NCBI GenBank assembly: GCA_903915155.1 | Contig: CAIWRU010000122.1 | Location: 1-47,640 of the forward strand | Direction: 5' to 3' | Source: an uncultured Mucilaginibacter sp. | GTDB taxonomy: Bacteria; Bacteroidota; Bacteroidia; Sphingobacteriales; Sphingobacteriaceae | Length of the DNA stretch: 47,640 nt | Shown: positions 30,313 to 38,162 of the stretch, piece after piece | Layout: each line of letters opens with the position of its first letter | How positions within the stretch are numbered: position 1 is the stretch's first letter | The notes under the pieces: generated by a model | Told to the model about the DNA's origin: nothing | The model's input: only the letters and a program-made list of their open reading frames with translations | Databases searched by the model: none | Made by a program: the position numbers and the translations under genes

Positions 30313-31057
30313 AACGGTAGTAGTAACAGGCGGCGGCAAGGGCATAGGTGCAGCTTGCGCCAAAGTGTTTTTAGATGCCGGGGCCAATGTTGTGGTGCTG
30401 GATAAGGACGGCGACGAAAGCGGTATTACCGACGAGCGTTGGTTGGTATTGCAATGCGATGTGTCCATTGATACACAGGTAATTGAAGCCGCCGAAAAAG
30501 TTTGGCAACGTTTTAACAGCGTACATTATTTGGTGAATAACGCAGGCATACAGCGTTATGGCACTGTGGTTGATACTACCGCCGATGAATGGGACAAGGT
30601 GATGAACGTGAACCTGAAAAGCTACTTTTTATGTTCGAAATATTTTATCCCGCTGATGCAGAAAAGTGGCAGTGGGGTAGTAATTAACGTAGCCAGTGTG
30701 CAGGCTTTTGTGAGCCAGAAGAACGTAGCTGCTTATACCACTGCTAAGACGGCCATTTTGGGCCTCACGCGCAGTATCGCTATTGATTTTGCGCCAAACA
30801 TCAGGTGCGTGGCTGTTTGTCCTGGCACTATTGATACGCCGATGGTGCGTACATCATTCTCATTATCGCCCGATCCGGAAGCTGTTTTGCAGGAATGTAT
30901 CGATATGCATCCCATAGGTCGCATTGGTACGCCCGAGGACGTTGCCGAGGTAGTGAAATTTATGTGCGATGATAAGGCCGGGTTCATCACCGGGCAATAT
31001 ATACGGGTGGATGGTGGTTTGGGCATCACCATAAACGGAAGTAAAAAAACTAATTAA
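30296..31057 (+). CDS. SDR family oxidoreductase (sugar or 2-keto-3-deoxy sugar acid dehydrogenase-like)
   Basis: 253 aa; TGGGKGIGAACA, NNAGIQ, YTTAKTAILGLTRS, CPGTIDTPM, VDGGLGI. Confidence 0.88.
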   Translation: MEFQNKTVVVTGGGKGIGAACAKVFLDAGANVVVLDKDGDESGITDERWLVLQCDVSIDTQVIEAAEKVWQRFNSVHYLVNNAGIQRYGTVVDTTADEWDKVMNVNLKSYFLCSKYFIPLMQKSGSGVVINVASVQAFVSQKNVAAYTTAKTAILGLTRSIAIDFAPNIRCVAVCPGTIDTPMVRTSFSLSPDPEAVLQECIDMHPIGRIGTPEDVAEVVKFMCDDKAGFITGQYIRVDGGLGITINGSKKTN

Positions 31058-31149
31058 GCTAAAAGCAGAAAGATAAAAGCTAAAAGACAGAAAAAGTGAA
31101 GCTGCTCTAAGCTTTCCGCTTTAACCTAAAAAATAGCTTTAACCTTTAA
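31054..31149. repeat. Degenerate intergenic inverted repeat (AAGCTAAAAGCAGAAAG... / ...GCTTTAACCT)
   Basis: Repeated AGCTAAAAG units and partly complementary TAGCTTTAACC units; imperfect. Confidence 0.5.
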
Positions 31150-31151
31150 AA

Positions 31152-32399
31152 ATGAAAATAACAGATATAAAAGCTACGACAGTAGCGGTGCCGCTGGAGG
31201 CGCCGATACGCCATTCGAACGGGTGCCATTGGGGGCGTTTTGTGCGCACCATTGTTGAGATAGAAACCGATGAAGGTATTACCGGGCTTGGCGAAATGGG
31301 CGGCGGCGGACAATCGGCGCAAGCCGCTTTTGAAGGGTTGAAACCTTATTTGATAGGCCACGACCCTATGCAACTGGAGCAGATGTATTGGAAAATATGC
31401 AATCCAACAGCATCGCTTTATAATAATCGTTTGCAGCTACATGCGGCATTGGAGTTTGCCTGCATGGATATTATCGGCAAAAAACTGGGGATCCGAGCCT
31501 GCGACCTGCTGGGTGGTTCTATTCGCGAAGAGGTTGATTTTGCATCGTATCTTTTCTTTCGTTATCCAAATGAGAAAACCGGCAGGGGAAGCGTAGAAAC
31601 CGCAGACGAAATGGTGGCCCATGCCAAAGACCTGGTAAATAAACATGGCTTCACTACCCATAAGCTAAAGGCAGGGGTCTTTCATCCCGATCATGAGGTT
31701 GAAGTATTCCGCGCCATTGCGGATGAGTTTCCAAAACACAGGGTGCGTATCGACCCTAACGCCGCCTGGAGCGTGGAGGATTCGATAAAAATAGCCAGGC
31801 AAATAGAAGACCTGAACAACGATTATTTCGAGGACCCGACATGGGGCTTAGAAGGTATGCGCAGGGTGAAAAGCCGCATCAGCATACCAACTTCAACCAA
31901 TACGGTGGTGGTGAATTTTGAGCAGCTCGCATCATGCATCCGCAACGAGGCTATTGACGTTATTTTGCTCGATACCACTTTTTGGGGTGGATTGCGCCAG
32001 GCCTGGAAAGCGGGCGTTATTTGCGAAAAGTTCCAGATAGGCGTGGCAGTGCATAGCTCGGGCGAGTTGGGTATACAACTGGCTACCATGCTGCATTTGG
32101 GGGCCAGCACGCCAAATTTATCCTTCGCTGCCGATGCGCATTACCACCACTTAACCGATGATATTATAAAAGGCGGGTTGATGAAGTACGAGAACGGCAA
32201 AATAAAAGTACCCACTGGCCCAGGCTTAGGTGTGGAACTGGACAGGGACAAACTGAACCAATACGCCGAATATTATAAAGAAGTAGGCGGCTACCCTTAC
32301 GACCGTGACCCCGGCAGGCCGGATTGGTATGGGGTATTGCCGGAAAGGGAGTGGAGCCCCACCCCAACCCTCCCCGGTAGGGAGGGCTTTAAAAAGTAA
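31152..32399 (+). CDS. Enolase-superfamily (mandelate racemase/glucarate dehydratase-like) sugar acid dehydratase
   Basis: 415 aa; THKLKAG (KxK), [29 protein letters not shown]-terminal [15 protein letters not shown] is encoded by an intergenic repeat. Confidence 0.88.
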   Translation: MKITDIKATTVAVPLEAPIRHSNGCHWGRFVRTIVEIETDEGITGLGEMGGGGQSAQAAFEGLKPYLIGHDPMQLEQMYWKICNPTASLYNNRLQLHAALEFACMDIIGKKLGIRACDLLGGSIREEVDFASYLFFRYPNEKTGRGSVETADEMVAHAKDLVNKHGFTTHKLKAGVFHPDHEVEVFRAIADEFPKHRVRIDPNAAWSVEDSIKIARQIEDLNNDYFEDPTWGLEGMRRVKSRISIPTSTNTVVVNFEQLASCIRNEAIDVILLDTTFWGGLRQAWKAGVICEKFQIGVAVHSSGELGIQLATMLHLGASTPNLSFAADAHYHHLTDDIIKGGLMKYENGKIKVPTGPGLGVELDRDKLNQYAEYYKEVGGYPYDRDPGRPDWYGVLPEREWSPTPTLPGREGFKK

Positions 32400-32457
32400 C
32401 TTAATTATAAACTAAAAACAAAAAGTCTCCCCTGCCGGGGGAGATTTAGAGGGGGCT
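32355..32457. repeat. Paired inverted intergenic repeat, copy 2; its left half lies inside the 3' end of the enolase-superfamily CDS
   Basis: AGCCCCACCCCAACCCTCCCCGGTAGGGAGGGCTTT ... AAAAGTCTCCCCTGCCGGGGGAGATTTAGAGGGGGCT; compare 16977-17068. Confidence 0.92.
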
Positions 32458-32460
32458 ATC

Positions 32461-33303
32461 ATGCTAACAATCAACAACGTAACCATCTTCGCTGACGGCG
32501 TCGACCATTCAGAATGTGTTTGCGTACATCCCGACGGTTCGGTGTGGTGCGGCGGCGAGGCCGGGCAGATATACCGTATCAGCACCGATGGCAAGGTACA
32601 GGAAGTAAATAACACGGGCGGCTTTGTGCAGGGCGTAGCGTTTTCAAACGACTTGAGTTGGCTGGCGGTGTGCGATTCAGGTAACCATTGCTTATGGAAA
32701 TTGGAACTCGCCACCAACAAGCTAACCAAATTTGCCGATGGCGCTGATGGAGAAAATTTCAACATCCCCAACTCGGTAACGTTTGATAAACAGGGGCGCA
32801 TATATGTATCCGAAAGCGGCAATTTCCGCAAGATAAACGGCAAGGTCATGCGCTTTGAACCCGATGGCACAGGCCATATATGGGATCACGGGCCATTCAA
32901 TTTTGCCAACGGCATAGCGCTTTCGAAAAACGAGGACTACCTGTACATTGCCTGCACCTGGCTGCCGGGTGTGGAGCGTGTGCCGATAAATGAAGATGGA
33001 ACGGCAGGCAAGCGCGAGGTGTTTGTCACCATCCCACAATCGTGCCCCGATGGCTTGGCCTTTGATGATGATGAGAACCTGTACATCGCCTGCTATTGCC
33101 CCAACGCGGTTTATAAGGCCCTACCCGATCAATCCATAACGCTTTTGGTCGACGACTGGGAGGCGCATACCCTCTCAAACCCCACCAATATCGCCTTTGG
33201 CGGCGAAAATTTCGACCAGTTGTATGTGGCCAATTTGGGCAGGTGGCATATCAGTAAAATAGATGTTGGGGTAAAGGGGATGAAGATGAATTGCCACAAG
33301 TGA
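32461..33303 (+). CDS. SMP-30/gluconolactonase family sugar lactonase
   Basis: 280 aa; beta-propeller with HPDGSVWCGGEAGQIYRI, GVAFSND, NSVTFDKQGRIYVSESG, CPDGLAFDDDENLYIACY. Confidence 0.9.
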   Translation: MLTINNVTIFADGVDHSECVCVHPDGSVWCGGEAGQIYRISTDGKVQEVNNTGGFVQGVAFSNDLSWLAVCDSGNHCLWKLELATNKLTKFADGADGENFNIPNSVTFDKQGRIYVSESGNFRKINGKVMRFEPDGTGHIWDHGPFNFANGIALSKNEDYLYIACTWLPGVERVPINEDGTAGKREVFVTIPQSCPDGLAFDDDENLYIACYCPNAVYKALPDQSITLLVDDWEAHTLSNPTNIAFGGENFDQLYVANLGRWHISKIDVGVKGMKMNCHK

Positions 33304-33307
33304 TTTT

Positions 33308-33365
33308 TCACCCTCTTTGCGGCTTGCCGCAGAGAGGGTCGACAAGCGTAGCGAAGTCGGGGTGA
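33308..33365. repeat. Intergenic inverted repeat, CACCCTCTTTGCGG...CCGCAGAGAGGGTCGAC...GGGGTG family
   Basis: CCCTCTTTGCGG/CCGCAGAGAGGG hairpin enclosed by TCACC/GGTGA. Confidence 0.85.
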
Positions 33366-33401
33366 GTAAAATATTTAAGTGACATTAACTATCTTTAATA
33401 A

Positions 33402-36400
33402 ATGAAAAACGTCTTAGCCTTATTCTTCCTGGCTCTCTGTTTTTTTGCCAAACCCGCATCCGCCCAGCAAAACGGCGACCCCATCCTCGCCGGCAAAGGC
33501 CTAAGCAAGCAATGGTATCATGATCTGTATAACGATAACACCCAGCGCATTTACAAAGGCGAACAGCTAAAAACCATAGGCATGCCTGTCGGAGGCATAG
33601 CGGCAGGTCAGTTGTACATCCGCGGCGACGGTACTTTCGCGCGTTGGTGGATAGCCAATAATGCCTATAACACCGGCTTCGGCGCGCCGCAAACCAATAC
33701 CTTGACCACGCCTTTTGGCAAAACAAAGGATTGTTACGAAACCTATACGCCCGAAAGTTATGTCGACCAGGGGTTCAGGGTCAGCATAAAAACTGCATCA
33801 GGCAAAACCATCACCAAAGAATTAAATAAAAAAGATTTCGATAACATCAGCTTTATAGGCGAATACCCCATCGCAACGGTTAATTATGCAGATAAAAGGT
33901 CGCCTTTACCTATATCGGTTGCCATGAAGGTGTTTACGCCATTTATTCCGCTGGATGCAAGGGAGTCGGCCACGCCGGGCACTTATATCGTTTTCCAACT
34001 AAAAAATACAGGCAAGGAAAAATTGAATGTGAATCTTGCGGGCTGGCTGCAAAACATGGTTTGCATGGATCTGAAAGGCCAGGCCAAGGGGATATTACGC
34101 AATAAAGCCGTGGTCGACGGGCAAAGCACATCATTGTTTATGGATATGACCGACGATAACACCAGCCCTAAAGTGATAAAAAAAGAAACCATATTTGATG
34201 ACTTTGAAGACGGAAACTATAATAACTGGACCGTTACCGGTGATGCTTTCTCAAACAAACCGGCAAAAGGCACTTTGAAAGATCAGCAGCAGGTTTCAGG
34301 TTACTCGGGCGAACATTTGGTGAACTCGTTTAATGATGGCGACGACAGCAAGGGAGTAATGACGTCAAAAGAATTTATTATCACCGACGATTATATAAAT
34401 TTCCTGATAGGCGGCGGCAACCGGCCCGATTCTGCCTGTATAAATTTACTGGTAGACGGAACAAAGGTTTTAAGTGCCACCGGCAGCGATGCTGAAGCGC
34501 TTGATGCAAAAGGCTGGAAGGTAACAGAGTGGAAAGGCAAAAAAGCCCGCCTGCAAATAGTTGATAACGCCGTTGGCGGTTGGGGACATATTAATATTGA
34601 CAGGATATTTTTTTCCAATGTGGGTACAGGGTTGATAGAAAATATTGGAACGCATCCTTACTTTGGCAACGTTGCTCTCACTGTTCTAAAAGTCTCCCCT
34701 ACCGGGGGAGATTTAGAGGGGGCTGCGCGTGTAATGACCGATATAGACAATTCCACCCAAACGTCAAGCACCAAAAAACTTGGCGATAAATTGGTTGGCC
34801 AGGTAGCTACAGACCTATCACTTGCGCCGGGGCAAGAGCGCGAAGTAACCTTTATACTCACCTGGTATTTCCCCAACCGGCCATTAAATTATGATGGCGG
34901 CGGCTGGTCGTTCCCGTTGAATACCCGTGGCCCGGCTATCGGCAACATGTACAGCAACTGGTATAGCAGTTCAATGGATGTTGCGCACTGGATGCGCGAT
35001 AACCGTGTGCGGTTGACTAATTTAACCGAACTGTTTCACGATAGTTATTACAAGCAAACATCGCTGCCTTATTGGCTCAACCAGCGCATCATGATGCCTG
35101 TATCAACTTTGGCAACTGAAACCTGCCAATGGTGGGCCGATGGTAAATTCTGGGCCTGGGAAGGAGTTGGTTCGTGCGATGGTACGTGTACACACGTTTG
35201 GAACTATGAGCAGGGACTCGCACACCTGTTCCCTGAACTGGAAAGGAATGTACGCGAAAAGACTGATTTCAGCACATCATTCGGGCAAGATGGCGGCATA
35301 CAAGCGAGGAATGGTGGGGGCGGGGTTATCCTCGACGGCCACATCGGCACTATATTGAAATCGTACCGTGAATATTTGCTGTCGGACAACACCTATTTCT
35401 TGAGCCGTAATTGGGATAAAATAAAACGGTCTACAGAATATGCAATCCGCCAGGATAGTTTGGACGGAAAAATTGATGGCATGATAGGTGGTCAGCAACC
35501 CAATACTTATGATGTTGCTTTTTATGGTGCTAATACCTTTGTAGGAAGTCTTTATTTGGCAGCATTGCGATCGGCACAAAAGATGGCTGTGTTAATGCAC
35601 GATCAGCAATTTGCGGATAGTTGCCAGTCGATATATAAATCTGGCAGCGAACAAACCGTAAAACGCTTATGGAACGGGCAATATTTTATTCAGGATGTAG
35701 ATAGTAAGAAATATCCTTTAGAGCAATATGCAGATGGTTGCCTTGCCGACCAGTTATTCGGGCAAACATGGGCGCATATACTTAACCTGGGTTATATCTA
35801 CCCGGAAGAGTTGGTTAAAAAAACGCTCACCTCAACCTGGAAATATAACTGGACAACCGATGTCGGCGCTTATAATAAGCTGCATGCCCCCGACAGGTTT
35901 TATGCCAGTAACAATGAACCAGGCCTGCTGATAACCACGTGGCCCCTCGGCGACTATCTAAAAACAGGCGTAATGTATAAAAACGAAGTCTGGACAGGCG
36001 TTGAATACCAGGTAGCCACCAACATGATATACGATGGCATGATGGATGAAGCTCTATCGATAGTTAAAGGTATAGATGAGCGTTACGATGGTGTAAAACA
36101 TAACCCCTGGAACGAAATAGAATGCGGCGACCATTATGCCCGCGCGCTGGCCTCGTGGGGGGTACTGCTGGCATTGGAAGATTATAACTACAATGGCCCT
36201 GAAGGTAAACTATCTTTCGCACCACGGCTAACCCCGCAGCATTTCGAAAGCTTTTTTACCACAGCAAAAGGCTGGGGTAATTTGATGCAAAAACAAAACG
36301 GTAAGTCGCAGCAGGATGAAGTAATGTTAAAATATGGCGAATTACATTTTAACCGCTTCACCATTACTTTGGCTGATAGCGCTATTGCTAAAAAAGTGAC

Positions 36401-36527
36401 ATTATACATCGATGGTAAGAAAGTTGGAACCGATTGGCAAACGGACGACCAAAAAATAATACTGAGTAATTTTAACGCGATGCTTTATGCAGGGCAGCAT
36501 TTGAAGGTAGTGGTAGAGGAGGAATAA
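33402..36527 (+). CDS. GH116 family glycoside hydrolase (glucosylceramidase-like fold; secreted) with an inserted levanase-type beta-sandwich domain
   Basis: 1041 aa; signal peptide, GMPVGGIAAGQLYIRGDGTFARWWI, WEGVGSCDGTCTHVWNYEQGLAHLFPELERNVRE, NEIECGDHYARALASWGVLLALEDY. Confidence 0.92.
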   Translation: MKNVLALFFLALCFFAKPASAQQNGDPILAGKGLSKQWYHDLYNDNTQRIYKGEQLKTIGMPVGGIAAGQLYIRGDGTFARWWIANNAYNTGFGAPQTNTLTTPFGKTKDCYETYTPESYVDQGFRVSIKTASGKTITKELNKKDFDNISFIGEYPIATVNYADKRSPLPISVAMKVFTPFIPLDARESATPGTYIVFQLKNTGKEKLNVNLAGWLQNMVCMDLKGQAKGILRNKAVVDGQSTSLFMDMTDDNTSPKVIKKETIFDDFEDGNYNNWTVTGDAFSNKPAKGTLKDQQQVSGYSGEHLVNSFNDGDDSKGVMTSKEFIITDDYINFLIGGGNRPDSACINLLVDGTKVLSATGSDAEALDAKGWKVTEWKGKKARLQIVDNAVGGWGHINIDRIFFSNVGTGLIENIGTHPYFGNVALTVLKVSPTGGDLEGAARVMTDIDNSTQTSSTKKLGDKLVGQVATDLSLAPGQEREVTFILTWYFPNRPLNYDGGGWSFPLNTRGPAIGNMYSNWYSSSMDVAHWMRDNRVRLTNLTELFHDSYYKQTSLPYWLNQRIMMPVSTLATETCQWWADGKFWAWEGVGSCDGTCTHVWNYEQGLAHLFPELERNVREKTDFSTSFGQDGGIQARNGGGGVILDGHIGTILKSYREYLLSDNTYFLSRNWDKIKRSTEYAIRQDSLDGKIDGMIGGQQPNTYDVAFYGANTFVGSLYLAALRSAQKMAVLMHDQQFADSCQSIYKSGSEQTVKRLWNGQYFIQDVDSKKYPLEQYADGCLADQLFGQTWAHILNLGYIYPEELVKKTLTSTWKYNWTTDVGAYNKLHAPDRFYASNNEPGLLITTWPLGDYLKTGVMYKNEVWTGVEYQVATNMIYDGMMDEALSIVKGIDERYDGVKHNPWNEIECGDHYARALASWGVLLALEDYNYNGPEGKLSFAPRLTPQHFESFFTTAKGWGNLMQKQNGKSQQDEVMLKYGELHFNRFTITLADSAIAKKVTLYIDGKKVGTDWQTDDQKIILSNFNAMLYAGQHLKVVVEEE
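34688..34724 (+). repeat. Single half-unit of the AAAAGTCTCCCCTACCGGGGGAGATTTAGAGGGGGCT repeat in frame within the GH116 CDS
   Basis: 37-nt match to 17032-17068; encodes KVSPTGGDLEGAA. Confidence 0.93.
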
Positions 36528-36805
36528 TCCTGCGGAAAACTTGTTAAACCCTAATGTCTTGCTTTGTACAAACAAATCAATATAAAAGCCCGCTGTTCAG
36601 CAATACTGCTGATATTTTCACCTTAAATGACAATATACTATCAGAATACGCCAATTATTCGCAGTATTTGATCCAATTATTTGTTTTCTTTTGTGTAAGT
36701 GTTGCTAATAAAGCATACACAACGATTATAACCTTTTTGCCAGGCTGGTTGCTCCTGCAAACCGCTTGCGAATTATGAAAATAAAAATAATGAGTTGGTT
36801 TAGTG

Positions 36806-36847
36806 GCCGGGTTGGCCCTGGGGATGAGTTCCGGGGGCCGATCCCGG
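36806..36847 (+). promoter_or_regulatory. GC-rich hairpin in the AT-rich leader upstream of the DUF2961/GH172 gene
   Basis: GCCGGGTTGGCCCTGG...CCGGGGGCCGATCCCGGT folds into a two-part stem with small bulges. Confidence 0.4.
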
Positions 36848-36917
36848 TATTTAAGCCAAATTGCCCTTTCCCCAATTATAAACAACCAATTTAACAACCT
36901 TAATTAAACCGGATTTT

Positions 36918-38093
36918 ATGAGAACAAGAATTGTTTTATTATTCATCTTAGCGGCTTTTGCACCACACGTTTTAGCACAACAGGCGGGCAATTTTTCCGG
37001 TATTGGCATGTCGCTCGGTAATTTGCAAAAACTGTCCAAAGCCGAAACCCGCTCCATAAGCCCTGAAAACTATACGGGCGAAAAAGGCAAAGGTGGCATG
37101 GCGCAATTGAGCGATAGTACAAAAAATCATGCTGCATTGGCCGCGCACCAGGCGCGTGAGTTGGGGCAGGGATGGAAACTGAACCCATGTGTAAAAATAA
37201 AGCCGGGCGAAACGTTCACGCTTGCCGAAATAAGCGGCCAGGGCGCTATTCAACATATATGGATGACACCGTCAGACAACTGGCGATTGGCTATCATCCG
37301 TATTTACTGGGATGGTGAAACCGAGCCGTCGGTAGAAGTGCCGGTGGGTGACTTTTTTGGCATGGGCGCAAATAAGTACGCGCCTATACATTCCATCCCG
37401 GTTACAGTAAACCCCGGGAGCGGCTTTAGCTGTTACTGGACGATGCCCTTCCGCAAGAAATGTAAAATAACCATCGAGAACCTTAACCCTCACGATTTTT
37501 ACGTGTATTACCAGGTTGATTATACGCTTACCAAAGTGGCCGATGACGACGCCTATTTTCATGCGCAGTTCAGGATGAGCAACCCGCAAAGCAAGGATTA
37601 CCATTCTGTTTACACCATGATTGACAATGTAAAAGGAAGCGGGCAATATGTAGGCACCTATATGACCTGGAAACAACCCAACTGGCTTTGGTGGGGCGAG
37701 GGCGAAATTAAGTTTTATATGGATGGCGATACCAAATTCCCAACCATTAACGGCACCGGTACAGAAGATTACTTTTTAGGTTCGTACGGGTTTGCCAACG
37801 GCAAGGACGTTGAGCCCTATACCGACCCCTACGTAGGCTTGGTGCAGGAAATAAAACCGGCGAAAGACAGTCCCGACAAATACCCAACCTATTGCATGTA
37901 CCGCTGGCATGTAATGGATCCCGTTCGTTTTAAAAGCGACCTTAAAATTACCATGCAGGATTTGGGATGGAAAGATATTGGCCAAACTTATCTCGACCAA
38001 AAGTCGGAGATAAGTTCGGTGGTATATTGGTACCAGACGGAGCCGCATAACACGTTCCCGAAGTTGCCGTCGAAGGAGGAGTTGGTTAGATAG
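36918..38093 (+). CDS. DUF2961 / GH172 family protein (secreted)
   Basis: 391 aa; signal peptide (FAPHVLAQQ), GQGAIQHIWMTPSDNWR, RIYWDGETEPSVEVPVGDFFGMG, NGTGTEDYFLGSYGF. Confidence 0.92.
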   Translation: MRTRIVLLFILAAFAPHVLAQQAGNFSGIGMSLGNLQKLSKAETRSISPENYTGEKGKGGMAQLSDSTKNHAALAAHQARELGQGWKLNPCVKIKPGETFTLAEISGQGAIQHIWMTPSDNWRLAIIRIYWDGETEPSVEVPVGDFFGMGANKYAPIHSIPVTVNPGSGFSCYWTMPFRKKCKITIENLNPHDFYVYYQVDYTLTKVADDDAYFHAQFRMSNPQSKDYHSVYTMIDNVKGSGQYVGTYMTWKQPNWLWWGEGEIKFYMDGDTKFPTINGTGTEDYFLGSYGFANGKDVEPYTDPYVGLVQEIKPAKDSPDKYPTYCMYRWHVMDPVRFKSDLKITMQDLGWKDIGQTYLDQKSEISSVVYWYQTEPHNTFPKLPSKEELVR

Positions 38094-38096
38094 TTT

Positions 38097-38159
38097 GCAG
38101 TTATCAGTAAGCAGTTTGCAAGGTTTTAAGCAAACTGCTCACTGCCTACTGAAAACTGC
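38097..38159. repeat. Intergenic inverted repeat between convergent genes (GCAGTTATCAGTAAGCAGTTTGC / GCAAACTGCTCACTGCCTACTGAAAACTGC)
   Basis: Near-complementary arms flanking a short AAGGTTTTAA-type loop. Confidence 0.88.
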
Positions 38160-38162
38160 CCA

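Noticed and set aside
36554-36778. 74-aa ORF in the GH116-GH172 spacer
   Set aside because: No motif and unusual composition; treated as leader sequence
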